Below, piece after piece: positions 1 through 12,070 of a DNA stretch of 64,000 nt. Position 1 is the first letter of the stretch. The number at the start of each line of letters is the position of its first letter. Position numbers and translations under genes: made by a program. The notes below the pieces were generated by a model, which saw only the letters and a program-made list of their open reading frames with translations, was not told the DNA's origin and searched no databases. This DNA is from JAJZQZ01 sp963790415 (GTDB lineage: Bacteria; Actinomycetota; Thermoleophilia; RBG-16-64-13), in the NCBI GenBank assembly GCA_963790415.1, contig CAWBOK010000009.1:570297-634296 (forward strand). The letters are read 5' to 3'.

Positions 1-194
1 GTCATGACACTCCGCCTGACCATAGTGCGGTCTGGCATCATGTCCGGCGGCAGGAAGCCTTTCGGTGCTGTGAAGGTTTCCAGCTTGGCGCCTGCAGACC
101 CCTCTTCTTCGCCCAAGACGAGCGTCAGAGCAATCCGCACAGGCAGGTTGGTCTCTTCATCTACTCCGACAATCTTGAGTGCGCGCTCGGACAT
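1..194 (-). CDS. Hypothetical protein, N-terminal part, runs off the window
   Basis: An open frame on the minus strand starts at the ATG at 194-192 and continues past base 1. A good ribosome site (GGGAG) lies about 7 bases upstream. The visible 64 residues begin MSERALKIVGVDEETNLPV and are acidic and hydrophilic, with no signal peptide or membrane segment. I do not recognise the family. It lies downstream of the LuxR-type regulator gene on the same strand with a gap of about 125 bases, so co-transcription is possible but unproven. Confidence 0.55.
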   Translation of the reverse strand, partial: MSERALKIVGVDEETNLPVRIALTLVLGEEEGSAGAKLETFTAPKGFLPPDMMPDRTMVRRSVM

Positions 195-319
195 GATGCT
201 CTCCCTTCCGCGTCCGACTGCAGAAACCCGGTCTATCCGCAGCCTACACGGAGATGCGGAGCCTGCGCCTCACCCGAATCGGGGGATTCTCCGTCGAGCA
301 TGCAACCGCAGCGGTGTCG

Positions 320-2587
320 CTACGATTCCGCGAGCAATCCGAGCAACCCGAGCAACCCGAGCTCGCGCGCCCGCGCGACCGCCTCGCTGCGTGAGTGCGC
401 GTCGAGCTTTCGGTAGATATCCCGGACGTGCGTGCGCACCGTCTCCAATGAGACGTAGAGGCGCGAGGCTACCTTCTTGAGGGTGAGTTCGGTTGGGAGA
501 AGCTCGAGGACGCGCCGCTCCGCGGGCGTCAGGGGCTCGAGGAGTCGCCGCCGCTCCAGCAGGTCCCGCAGTCGCATGAGGCGAGGACGCAGGATGCCGG
601 CATCAGGCATCAAAGCGAGGTGCACGAAGCCGGCGTGCATCCAGCGCGTGGCCTCGGCCAGGTCGCCTTGCTCCAGGAGGATCTCTCCGACGAGTACGTC
701 ATAGAGGAGCGCAAGATAGTTGGGGACGTAGCTCTGCGAGAGGGCCGTTCCGACTATCTGGACGCACTCGGCCACTGTGGGATCGCCCTCGCGAGTCCCA
801 GTACGAGCCAGGGCGACGAGAAGGGGGAGCGTGGGGAAGCCCCAGCTCAGACCGGCTTCCTCGACGCGTTCCCGCCCCGCCGCGGCGCTCCTCCGTGCTT
901 CGTCCCAGCGCCCGAGGTCGGCGAGGATCAACGCATGAAATGCGTAGGCCCCGATCTGTGCGGAGGTGTTGGCGACGGCCCCTGTCTCCTCCGCCTCTCG
1001 CAGACTACGAAGGGCCGCCTCGGTCTCGCCGGCAAGCCAGCAGGCCACGCCGAGTAGCATGGCAACGCCAGTATGCCCGGTCAGATTGGCGCCCTCACCG
1101 AGGGAGTTGTAGAGCTCAGCGGCGCGGCGCATCTGGGTCACCCCCTCGGGCGCACAAGCCGCAATGAGCGCCGCCTGCACAGCCCGCAGCGGGACGGTTG
1201 CGCCCGGCCACAGGCAGTCGCCGACCCGCATCCGGAGGGCTGCACTGACCCACACACGGCTGCGGGCGGAGCCCGCCATCGCACCAATGAAGCCGGCAGC
1301 CAGTGTCAAAGCTTGGTCGCCGAGGATCTGCTCGTCGGTGAACATGTCGAGCCAACGGCGGGTGGTCTCGTAGCAGGCGGAGAGGGAGTGGTCCATGTGG
1401 GCACGGCAGACGATCGCGCCTGCGCGGCCGGCATCGCCACCCGCCAACCAATGCCGCACCGCCTCCTCGAGCGCGTCATGCTCCTCGAACCAGGCCGCCG
1501 CGCGGCGGTGCAGGGCGGCGGCGTTGTCCTCGTCCACGCGGAGGAGCTCGGCCTGCAGGAACTCGGCGAAGAGGTGGTGGTAGCGGAACCATTCGTCGGC
1601 GTCGTCGAGGGCACTGACGAAGAGGTTGTTACGGGCGACGGCGCGCAGCATATCGCCCGCCTTCTCGTTGCCGGTCACCGCGCGGCAGAGGCTCGGGCAG
1701 AGACGCTCGAGGATCGAGGTCTCAAGAAGGAACTCGGCGACGTCGGGCGGCTGCTGCTCGAGGACCTCGCTCGCCAGGTAGCGGGCGATGTCGCGCTGGT
1801 GGCCGTGGATGCCGGCGAGCCACTCGGCGGCCGGCATGCGCGCGCCCGCGAGCGCCGCCAGGTAGAGGCCCGCGGCCCAACCCTCAGTCTCTCGCTCGAG
1901 GTAGGCGACCGTCTCGACATCGGCGGCTACGCCGTGCAGCCGGAGGAGCTCGTGAATCTCCCTCGAGCTGAGCGCCAAATCCGGAGGGTCGACCTCGAGC
2001 AGGCGCCCGGCGGCGCGGATCCGAGCGAGCGGCAGCGCCGGCGCGGTCCGCCCGCTCAGGCAGAGCTGCGCTCGGGAGGGCAGCTGCTCCAGGAGCAGGC
2101 CCAGGACCTGCCAGCATGCCTCGTTCGTGACCAGGTGAACGTCGTCGACGACCATGAGAAACGGAGCGGAGTCGTGCACGGCGGCGGCCAGCGCCGGCAG
2201 GATGCGCGTCTCCACCGGCGGGGGCGCCAGCTGCAGCCAACCGGCCACCAGGGGATCGATGTCGGCTACGCCGCCCAGGGCGGCGGTGAGGTAGTGCAGG
2301 AAGACCAGGGGGTCGTTGTCGGCCTCGTCCGCCTGTAGCCAGGCGACGGGACGCGGGTCGCTCTGCACCCACTGCGACAGGGCCACCGTCTTGCCCGACC
2401 CTCCCGGAGCCGACACCACGATGAGCGATGCCGTGGCGGCCGAGAGCTGCTCCAACAGTCGATCCCGACGCAGAAGCTCGAGGAGGGGCTGCGGCGGTCG
2501 CAGGCGGGACTTGATCAGGTGCAGAGCGAACTGATGGGCGCCATCATCTGTTACCCTCGGCCCCGTCGCGGGAGGACCCACCCCCAC
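320..2587 (-). CDS. LuxR-family ATP-dependent regulator (MalT/LAL type)
   Basis: A large transcriptional activator of the MalT/LAL class, 755 residues as read. A P-loop (GGSGKT) lies near residues 62-67 and a Walker B-like stretch (LMVVDDVHL) near 140. A long helical, TPR-like middle region follows. The C-terminal LuxR helix-turn-helix covers about residues 686-750 (LTPAERRVLELL, then VSLETVRTHVRDIYRKL). Such proteins bind ATP and usually an inducer before activating target promoters. The protein ends in a short repetitive GLLGLLGLL tail encoded by tandem 9-base units. The start is uncertain: the GTG at 2587 is the furthest upstream, and the first 20 residues look non-conserved. No neighbour suggests its regulon. 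Confidence 0.85.
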   Translation of the reverse strand: MGVGPPATGPRVTDDGAHQFALHLIKSRLRPPQPLLELLRRDRLLEQLSAATASLIVVSAPGGSGKTVALSQWVQSDPRPVAWLQADEADNDPLVFLHYLTAALGGVADIDPLVAGWLQLAPPPVETRILPALAAAVHDSAPFLMVVDDVHLVTNEACWQVLGLLLEQLPSRAQLCLSGRTAPALPLARIRAAGRLLEVDPPDLALSSREIHELLRLHGVAADVETVAYLERETEGWAAGLYLAALAGARMPAAEWLAGIHGHQRDIARYLASEVLEQQPPDVAEFLLETSILERLCPSLCRAVTGNEKAGDMLRAVARNNLFVSALDDADEWFRYHHLFAEFLQAELLRVDEDNAAALHRRAAAWFEEHDALEEAVRHWLAGGDAGRAGAIVCRAHMDHSLSACYETTRRWLDMFTDEQILGDQALTLAAGFIGAMAGSARSRVWVSAALRMRVGDCLWPGATVPLRAVQAALIAACAPEGVTQMRRAAELYNSLGEGANLTGHTGVAMLLGVACWLAGETEAALRSLREAEETGAVANTSAQIGAYAFHALILADLGRWDEARRSAAAGRERVEEAGLSWGFPTLPLLVALARTGTREGDPTVAECVQIVGTALSQSYVPNYLALLYDVLVGEILLEQGDLAEATRWMHAGFVHLALMPDAGILRPRLMRLRDLLERRRLLEPLTPAERRVLELLPTELTLKKVASRLYVSLETVRTHVRDIYRKLDAHSRSEAVARARELGLLGLLGLLAES

Positions 2588-2708
2588 GGCACCGTCGCCC
2601 TGGCCTGGTGACGATGAGCGAGCCAGCCCTCGGCCCCCCTCGCTATCGTTTGACGCCTCGAGAAGACTCTAGCAGCGCCGAGCGAGAAGAGCTAGGGGTT
2701 CCACAAAG

Positions 2709-2789
2709 GCCGGAGAGGGGAGTCGAACCCCCACGGGCTAAGCCCTACGGTGTTTAAGACCGTTGCGTCTGCCGTTCCGCCACTCCGGC
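2709..2789 (-). tRNA. tRNA-Leu (anticodon TAA)
   Basis: A class II tRNA read on the minus strand. The acceptor stem is GCCGGAG paired with CTCCGGC. The anticodon stem is ACGGT/ACCGT with loop CTTAAAC, giving anticodon TAA. A long variable arm has a GGGC/GCCC stem, and the T loop is TTCGACT. CCA is not encoded. The base after the acceptor stem (position 2708) reads C, whereas leucine tRNAs normally carry A at this discriminator position. The 5' end lies one base after the stop codon of the preceding gene, so it is probably processed from that transcript. Confidence 0.93.
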
Positions 2790-2790
2790 A

Positions 2791-4417
2791 CTACAGCCCG
2801 ATGCCGGGCAGAACCCGACAGCCGGACCGGCACCATACTAGCATCGCGGGAGTCTCGGGACCATCGGTGACGCCGACCCTCCCAGCGGTCCCACACGAGG
2901 AGCCACCTCCCGCAATCACGATCCCGTCCAGGATGTCCCGCTCCGAGACGATCATCCTGTCCCAGCCGAGCGTCTCCATCACGCCCAGGAGGATCTCCCC
3001 GCCGGCGACGATCACATCCGCCCTCCCCTTCTGCATGCAGGCGAGTGCGGCCCGGTCGGATGCCCGCATGGTCGCGAGGCGCTCGACCTCGGCCGCGAGC
3101 TGCGTGCGGTCTATAGTCGACAGGTGGATGATGCCCGGATCATACTCGGCCAGGCCGAGCGATAAACAGGCGAATGTGGTCACCGTGCCGGCGACGCCTA
3201 CGAGCGAGGTCGCTCCGGACCCCGCCGCCGGAGCGTCGGGTCCGAACGTGTGCGCCAGGGGCTCGAACTGGGCGCGAACCTCCGCCCGCGCCGCCGCCCG
3301 CTCCCTTGGGCGAGGGTGGATCGGAGGTGAACCAACGCTCGGTCCCGCGGACGCAGCCCACGGCGACGCTGACCGCCGCCAGTGCGCCGTCGGCACCGGT
3401 GCGCACGAGTTCCGTGCTGCCTCCCCCAATGTCCAGCAGAACCACGTCGCCGGTGATGTCGAGCGTGGCTCCCAGGAACGAGAGGCGCGCTTCCTCCTCC
3501 CCGCTGACCACGCGGGCGTTTACGGCGTGCTCCCGACCCAGACCGTCCACGAACTCGGCGCCATCGGCGGCCTCGCGGCAGGCGCTGGTGCCGACGAGGG
3601 CAATGGTCTCCACCCCCGTCTGCCGAGCCTCGGCCACGAACTCGGCCACCAGAGCGGCGGTCCGTTGCCGTGCCTCGGGGGAGAAGCGACCTGTTGCCTC
3701 GAGTCCTTCGCCCAGGCGGGTGACGCTGGCCCGGCGCACGACCGTGCGCGGGCGTCCGTCGACGAGGTCCGCCACCAGGAGCCGGACCGAGTTGGTGCCC
3801 AGGTCGATGGCGGCCCGCCTCCAGCCGCCGGGGGCGAAGGAGGCGCAGGTGCGGTCGCCACACCAGAGCTCGCCGCGTTCGGCCAACAGGTCGCGCCACT
3901 GCTGCGCGGTAGCGTCGGATGGGGCCGGCGCGAATGGGGCGGCTTCCGGCGGCGTATCTTCGGCTCGCGTGCCTTCCGAGGCGCCGAACCAACCGTCGGT
4001 GGCGGCCAGCAGAGCCGCCGTATAGGCGTGAAGACAACTGGCCTCGTCGAGGGGAGGACCACCGATCCCGGCCCGCAAGACAGCGCCGCCGTCGATCGCC
4101 CTCGGCTTCGCCAGCTGAGAACGCCGCGTCCGATAGCGAGTCTCGAGTTCCAACAGGGCCGCCCGCCGCTCCGGCGAGTCCCGCGCCAGCCGGCGCAACG
4201 CCCCCACCCCACCCGCGGCTTCTTCCCTACTCACGGCCTGCGTCGCCGAGGGACACGTCAGGTACAGAAGCGTGGGAAACGGGCTGCCGTCCTCCAGGTA
4301 CGGGCTGGTCTGGACGACCGCCGGGAACCCGAACGGACACGTGACCGCCACGCCGACCAGGCTGCGCGGCGGGCGGCCCGTCTGCGCCTCCACCATCGCG
4401 GCCAACCAGGCGTTCAC
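2791..4417 (-). CDS. DUF501-Ppx/GppA phosphatase fusion, frameshifted
   Basis: The N-terminal ~175 residues match the actinobacterial DUF501 family (start MNAWLAAMVEAQTGRPPRSL, then CPFGFPAVV, and a terminal WCGDRTC). Without a stop they run into an exopolyphosphatase/guanosine pentaphosphatase domain: AAIDLGTNSVRLLVADL, the phosphate-binding GTSACREA, and the ATP-site DIGGGSTEL. The frame breaks at the CCC at 3303-3305. Removing one base joins it to the rest of the domain (KERAAARAEVRAQF, then GVAGTVTT and IIHLS). Ppx/GppA enzymes hydrolyse polyphosphate or pppGpp. In mycobacteria DUF501 and ppx are separate adjacent genes downstream of ftsB, so the order agrees but the fusion is unusual. 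The last ~40 residues are not typical of the family and the exact C-terminus is uncertain. Confidence 0.8.
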
Positions 4418-4689
4418 TGCGCCGTGGTCGATGTCGGGCGGGTGGTGGTCGTGGTGGTGGGGCGGGCAGTCGTCGTGGTGGGGCGGGCGGCGGTCGTGGT
4501 CTTCGTGGTGGTCGTGCTGGCGGGGGCGGGCGAGATCGTGTCCTGGAGTATGATGGTGGTGACTTCTGGGGTCGGGGTCGAGGTCGAGGTCGCGGTCACG
4601 TCTTCACCAACGCCGGCGATGCCCATGAGCGCGAAGACGGCCGCCACAGCGACGAGCACTAGGACGGCCAGGAGCAGAGACGGCCTCAT
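4414..4689 (-). CDS. Small single-pass membrane protein with Thr-rich tail
   Basis: 91 residues. An N-terminal hydrophobic segment (about residues 4-23, LLLAVLVLVAVAAVFALMGI) is followed by an extracytoplasmic tail made almost wholly of Thr, Pro, Ala and Ser (runs such as TTTTARPTTTTTTRPT). The stop overlaps the start of the DUF501-Ppx gene by four bases (ATGA), which suggests translational coupling. It lies between ftsB and DUF501, a place where mycobacteria have no such gene. A possible GAGGGG ribosome site abuts the start. The function is unknown; it resembles a cell-wall spacer or anchor. The repetitive tail could also be a composition artefact, but the coupling argues for a real gene. 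Confidence 0.6.
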   Translation of the reverse strand: MRPSLLLAVLVLVAVAAVFALMGIAGVGEDVTATSTSTPTPEVTTIILQDTISPAPASTTTTKTTTAARPTTTTARPTTTTTTRPTSTTAQ

Positions 4690-4746
4690 CCCCTCGAGCG
4701 TCCTCTCCGGGTCATATGGTGCGTCCGGGCCGCGGACGCCCCGCCA

Positions 4747-4825
4747 CGCTACGTGCGCGACCGAGGACGCCGTGTCGCGCCGGCCGGTGCGTTCTGGTGG
4801 CCAAGGCTTCGGTTCTCAACAGCCT
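4747..4825 (-). repeat. Dispersed repeat, copy 1
   Basis: Read on the minus strand, this stretch begins AGGCTGTTGAGAACCGAAGC and is nearly identical over about 75 bases to the left part of the element at 56814-56893. A shorter relative lies at 26914-26955. It starts one base past the ftsB stop codon and fills the ftsB/membrane-protein gap. Confidence 0.75.
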
Positions 4826-4826
4826 C

Positions 4827-5255
4827 TTAGAACAGCCCGCGCAGAGCGGACACCAATCGCTCAATGGGGCCGGGTGCCGCCGGGGGTGGGGTCGCGGAGA
4901 CCTCCGGTTCGACGACTTCCGGGATGCCGGTCACGCGGAATATCTCCTCGCCTGGGCGGCTCCAGTTCAGCGACGTCCGCGCCAGCGGCTCCAGGTTCGC
5001 TTCGCTCTGCAAGCGACGCGCGTCGGCCTTGAGACTCACGTTCTCCTGCTCCAGAAGAGAGACCTCCTGCTGTTCCACCGTGAGGCGCGCTTCGGTCTCC
5101 TGGAAGTGCTTGTACGGCGTGATGCAGGCGGCACCCGCAGCCACGAGTATTACCACCACGAGGATCCACGCCGGAACGCGGAAACGCCGCGCCGGTGGGC
5201 GCGGGGCGGGCACTCCGACGTCCGTACGCGTCTGTCTCGTCCGGGTCGCAGTCAT
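4827..5255 (-). CDS. ftsB: Septum formation initiator FtsB/DivIC
   Basis: 142 residues: a basic cytoplasmic N-terminus with RRFRVPAW, one membrane segment (about residues 30-46, ILVVVILVAAGAACI), then a coiled coil (KHFQETEARLTVEQQEVSLL to ADARRLQSE). The family signature LEPLARTSLNWSRPGEEIF follows. FtsB/DivIC forms a membrane complex with FtsL and FtsQ at the division septum. I chose the ATG at 5255 because the membrane segment and length then match the family; the open frame runs upstream into eno without conserved sequence. A Pro-rich tail (ATPPPAAPGP) precedes the stop. It follows eno as in other actinobacteria, with the dispersed repeat immediately downstream. Confidence 0.88.
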   Translation of the reverse strand: MTATRTRQTRTDVGVPAPRPPARRFRVPAWILVVVILVAAGAACITPYKHFQETEARLTVEQQEVSLLEQENVSLKADARRLQSEANLEPLARTSLNWSRPGEEIFRVTGIPEVVEPEVSATPPPAAPGPIERLVSALRGLF

Positions 5256-5311
5256 CTTCGTGGTGTTCGGCACCGGGTGGGTGAATCCTCCGCTCAGCCT
5301 TCCCGATACGA

Positions 5312-6616
5312 CTACGCGCGCCTGCGCATATGCGTGAAGGCGGCCAGCCCTGGGAATACCGCGGCTTCCGCGAGTTCGTCCTCGATGCGCAACAGTTGGT
5401 TGTACTTGGCCGTCCGCTCGCCGCGGCACGGGGCGCCCGTCTTGATCTGCCCGGCATTGGTCGCCACCGCCAGGTCGGCGATGGTGCTGTCCTCGGTCTC
5501 GCCGGACCGGTGGCTCACCACCGTGGTGTAGCCGGCGCGGTGCGCCATGGCCATGGTGTCCAGGGTCTCGGAGAGCGTGCCGATCTGGTTCACCTTGATC
5601 AGGATGCTGTTGGCCACTCCCAGTTCGATGCCTCGAGAGAGCCGCTCGGTGTTGGTCACGAAGAGGTCGTCGCCCACCAACTGCACCTTGTCGCCGAGCA
5701 GGTCGGTGATGGCGGCCCAGCCCTCCCAGTCTTCCTCGGCCATGCCGTCCTCGACGCTGATGATCGGATACCGCGCGCACAGGTCGGCGTAGTAGGCGGC
5801 CATCTCCGGTGGCGAGAGCGTGCGGCCCTCACCCTCGAGCACGTAGAGACCACGGTCGACGTCGAAGAACTCGGTCGCGGCCGGGTCAAGCGCGATGAAC
5901 ACGTCCTCGCCCGGAGTATAACCGGCCTTCTCCATCGCCTCGATAAGGATCTTGATGGCATCCTCGTTGCTGGCCAGGTTGGGCGCGAAGCCGCCTTCGT
6001 CCCCGACGGACGTGCTCAACCCCCGCGCGGAAAGCACCTTCTTGAGGGAGTGGAACACCTCGGTGCCCATGCGGAGGGCGTCGCTGAAGCTCGACGCACC
6101 CGCGGGCATGCACATGAACTCCTGCAGGTCGACGTTGTTGTCGGCGTGGCTGCCGCCATTCAGGATGTTCATCATGGGCACCGGCAGTTGGTAGGCGTTC
6201 ACGCCCCCCAGATACTGATACAGCGGCAGCCCGAGGGTCTCGGCGGCCGCGCGGGCGACCGCCAGCGACACGCCCAGGATGGCATTGGCACCCAGACCGG
6301 CCTTGTTCGGCGTGTCATCGAGCTCCTGCAGCACCGCGTCGATCTCACGTTGGCGGACGGCGTCCATGCGCACCACGGCCTCGGCGATCGTGCCGTTGAC
6401 GTTGTCTACCGCCTTCAGCACCCCCTTGCCCCCGTAGGGACCTTCACCGTCCCGAAGCTCCACCGCCTCGAACTGACCGGTGGACGCTCCCGAGGGCACG
6501 GCCGCCCGCGACCTAACGCCGGACTCCAAGGTGACCTCGACCTCTATCGTGGGGTTGCCTCGGGAGTCGAGTATCTGGCGCGCGTAGACGTCGATGATCT
6601 CCGTGAAGTCCGTCAT
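5312..6616 (-). CDS. eno: Enolase
   Basis: 434 residues, full length. Enolase interconverts 2-phosphoglycerate and phosphoenolpyruvate in glycolysis. Seen in the sequence: an N-terminus with ARQILDSRGNPTIEVEV, the flexible loop SGASTG, GGSHADNNVDLQEFM, the catalytic-loop SVGDEGGFAPN, the metal ligands in IISVEDGMAEEDW and LVGDDLFVTN, and SHRSGETEDSTIADLAVA near the C-terminus. The ATG at 6616 has a strong GGGGAGG site seven bases upstream and overlaps the mazG stop by four bases, so the two are coupled. No missing catalytic residue is apparent. Confidence 0.97.
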   Translation of the reverse strand: MTDFTEIIDVYARQILDSRGNPTIEVEVTLESGVRSRAAVPSGASTGQFEAVELRDGEGPYGGKGVLKAVDNVNGTIAEAVVRMDAVRQREIDAVLQELDDTPNKAGLGANAILGVSLAVARAAAETLGLPLYQYLGGVNAYQLPVPMMNILNGGSHADNNVDLQEFMCMPAGASSFSDALRMGTEVFHSLKKVLSARGLSTSVGDEGGFAPNLASNEDAIKILIEAMEKAGYTPGEDVFIALDPAATEFFDVDRGLYVLEGEGRTLSPPEMAAYYADLCARYPIISVEDGMAEEDWEGWAAITDLLGDKVQLVGDDLFVTNTERLSRGIELGVANSILIKVNQIGTLSETLDTMAMAHRAGYTTVVSHRSGETEDSTIADLAVATNAGQIKTGAPCRGERTAKYNQLLRIEDELAEAAVFPGLAAFTHMRRRA

Positions 6617-7527
6617 GCCGTTGCCTCCCCGATTCTGCCATCCCGACCCTGCGCCAGGGTGACCTTCGCCCGTTGATAGTACCCTTCTTGGTCCTCTAAG
6701 CCTATCTCTTCGAACGCCACGCCTTCACCCGCCGCCAGATCGGCGGCCTGTTCTACCCGGCTGCGGAAGCGATCGGCTGATGCCCGCAGCTCAAGTTCGG
6801 GATCGGCTCCCACCTTCCGCGCAAGGTTCACCACCGAGAACAGCAGGTCTCCCACCTCTTCGGCCACACGCGCCGAGACCCGCGGCCGCTCGGTGGGGTC
6901 CGACCCTTCGGGAACGCCCGACCCTTCGGGCACGCCCGCCTGTGGTGCGTACTGGGCCATGGCCGCGTCGATCTCGTCGGTCTCTTCCCTGATCTTGTCC
7001 AGCACGGGGCGGGCCTCCTGCCAGTCGAACCCGACGGTCGCCGCGCGCTGCTGCAGCTTCTGCGCATACAGCGTGCCGGGCAGCGCGGCAGGGATGGCGT
7101 GGAAGATGCCCTCACGCCCCTCGGTATGGCGCTTGACCGCATCCCAGGTACGCTTGACGTCTGCGGGAGTGTCCGCGGTGGCTCCCGCGAAGATGTGGGG
7201 ATGACGCCGGACGAGTTTCCGGCGGATACCCTCCGCGACCTCACCCAGGTCGTACCAGCCGGCCTGCTCGGCGACACGCGCCAAGAAGTACACTTGAAAC
7301 AGGAGATCGCCCAGCTCGTCGGCCACATGCGCATGATGTCTGGGCCCGACCGCGCGGACCGCGTCGACCAGCTCGTAGGTCTCCTCGAGCGTGTAGGCGA
7401 CGATGTCCTCCTGTGTCTGCTCCCGATCCCAGGGACACAGCTCCCTGAGCGTGCCGGTGAGGTCGTACAGCCTGCCGAGGGAGGCGAGGACTGCATCCCG
7501 ACGCTGTCCGGTGGTCATCTCGTCCAC
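6613..7527 (-). CDS. mazG: Nucleoside triphosphate pyrophosphohydrolase MazG
   Basis: 304 residues with two MazG helical domains. The first has LRELCPWDREQTQED, the metal-binding EETYELVDAV and DELGDLLFQVYF. The second has KIREETDEIDAAM and EEVGDLLFSVVNLA. MazG hydrolyses NTPs and dNTPs to monophosphates, cleaning up aberrant nucleotides. The two domains are linked by a short tandem repeat (GVPEGSGVPEGSDPTE, near residues 200-215) not usual for the family. The GTG start at 7527 has a GGGGAGGA site. It overlaps eno by four bases, as in the mycobacterial mazG-eno order. Confidence 0.95.
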   Translation of the reverse strand: MDEMTTGQRRDAVLASLGRLYDLTGTLRELCPWDREQTQEDIVAYTLEETYELVDAVRAVGPRHHAHVADELGDLLFQVYFLARVAEQAGWYDLGEVAEGIRRKLVRRHPHIFAGATADTPADVKRTWDAVKRHTEGREGIFHAIPAALPGTLYAQKLQQRAATVGFDWQEARPVLDKIREETDEIDAAMAQYAPQAGVPEGSGVPEGSDPTERPRVSARVAEEVGDLLFSVVNLARKVGADPELELRASADRFRSRVEQAADLAAGEGVAFEEIGLEDQEGYYQRAKVTLAQGRDGRIGEATA

Positions 7528-7550
7528 AGCTTCCTCCCCTCCACAACAAC

Positions 7551-7576
7551 ACTGGGGGCGGTCGCCCGCCCCCAGT
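7551..7576 (-). terminator. Perfect hairpin after the foldase gene
   Basis: An 11-bp perfect inverted repeat (ACTGGGGGCGG and its complement) with a four-base loop (TCGC) lies 43 bases past the stop of the peptidyl-prolyl isomerase gene and just before mazG. No T run follows on the minus strand, so it may be a weak terminator or an mRNA-stabilising stem. Confidence 0.5.
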
Positions 7577-7618
7577 AGATCACACGTACTCCAGCTGTCG
7601 AGGCGCGGTGAGCCTCTC

Positions 7619-8731
7619 CTACGGTGCCGTGGTAGTCGTCGCCGCCGGCGCCGTAGTTTCCGTGCCTGCCCCAGCGGCCGTGGTCGCCGACGATGGCGCC
7701 GCGGTCGTGGTGGTGGTGAGTTCCATGCCGTCCTTGAAGATGACCTTGAGCTCGGTCCTCATCTTCGCCAGCCAGACGTCCCACGCGGCCGCCTTCTTCG
7801 GATCGAGCAGTTGGGTCTTGATCTGCTCTTTGACCTCGGCGAAGGTCTGCTGCTTGGCAGGGGTCGTCTCCGTGACCTGGATGAGATGGTATCCATACTG
7901 GGTCTTTATCGGCTGCGAGATCTCGCCTTTCTTCAAGCTGAAGACGGAGTTCTCGAACTCAGGCACCATGGTGCCCTTCTGCACGACGCCGAGATCGCCG
8001 CCCTGGTCTTTGGTGCCCGTGTCGCTAGACAACTCCTTGGCCTTCGCCCCGAAGTCCGCCCCATTGACGATCTCCTGCCGAGCCTTTTCGGCCTTGGCCA
8101 GAGCATCAGCCCACTGCGCGTCGGTGTACGTGGCGGCGGCGGTCGCATCCTGGGTCGGAAGGGCCCCCGGAGCGAAGAGGATGTGCCGCGCGGTACGAGT
8201 CTCATCGACTTTGAACTCGGCCGTGTTGGCGTCGTAGTACTTCTGGAGCTCGCTGTCGGGAACGGCAACGCTCGCGGTAACGGCCTCGGCGACCTTGGTC
8301 AGCAGAGAGCGCTCCCGATAGCTGGCCTTCAGTTGGTCGAGCGTGATGTTCTCCTGCTTGAGCGCCGCGTCGAACTTGGCCTGATCGCCGCCGAACATCG
8401 CCTTCGCCTGGTCGATCTGGTCCTGCACGTCTTTGTCGGTGACGGTCACTTTGAGCGCCTGCGCCTTGGCCTCGGCGATCTTCAGCGTGACCATGTAGTC
8501 GAGGACCCGCTGCTCCAGAAGCTTGTAGCCCGCCGCATCCTTGGCCTTGTCGGGAGCCTGCTCCTTGAGTTGGGCCACGATCTCCTTCATCTTCGCGTCG
8601 AACTGCTCCTGGGTGATGGCCGCATCGCCCACTTTGGCTACGGTGCCGCTGGGCAGATTGCCGCCACAGCCCGTGAGCAGGAGCACGGCGAATGCAAGAG
8701 CCGCACCCACCGCAACCAATCTCTTCAACAC
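7619..8731 (-). CDS. Lipoprotein peptidyl-prolyl isomerase (PrsA/SurA type)
   Basis: 370 residues. A signal peptide with lipobox LLTGC (Cys at about residue 21) anchors the protein outside the membrane. A SurA_N-like helical domain follows (VAKVGDAAITQEQFDAKM to about residue 190). A parvulin PPIC domain covers about 195-300 (ARHILFA, then DLGVVQKGTMVPEFENSVF and GYHLIQVTE). Such foldases help secreted proteins fold. The tail is Thr/Ala-rich (TTTTAAPSSATTAAGAG). The GTG start at 8731 follows GAGG. In mycobacteria the lipoprotein LpqU lies near this position between eno and mfd, but that is a different family. Confidence 0.9.
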   Translation of the reverse strand: MLKRLVAVGAALAFAVLLLTGCGGNLPSGTVAKVGDAAITQEQFDAKMKEIVAQLKEQAPDKAKDAAGYKLLEQRVLDYMVTLKIAEAKAQALKVTVTDKDVQDQIDQAKAMFGGDQAKFDAALKQENITLDQLKASYRERSLLTKVAEAVTASVAVPDSELQKYYDANTAEFKVDETRTARHILFAPGALPTQDATAAATYTDAQWADALAKAEKARQEIVNGADFGAKAKELSSDTGTKDQGGDLGVVQKGTMVPEFENSVFSLKKGEISQPIKTQYGYHLIQVTETTPAKQQTFAEVKEQIKTQLLDPKKAAAWDVWLAKMRTELKVIFKDGMELTTTTTAAPSSATTAAGAGTETTAPAATTTTAP

Positions 8732-8788
8732 ACTCGACCTCGCTTGTCCTGCCCGGCGGGCTCATCGTGCCACCCAGTCGGGCCCTTG

Positions 8789-12051
<3,263 letters not shown>

Positions 12052-12070
<19 letters not shown>

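Noticed and set aside
2750..5032. A 760-codon plus-strand open frame opposite DUF501-ppx and the small membrane protein
   Set aside because: It is a high-GC shadow: low-complexity Arg/Gly/Val-rich translation, no family motifs, and it crosses the tRNA and several real genes.
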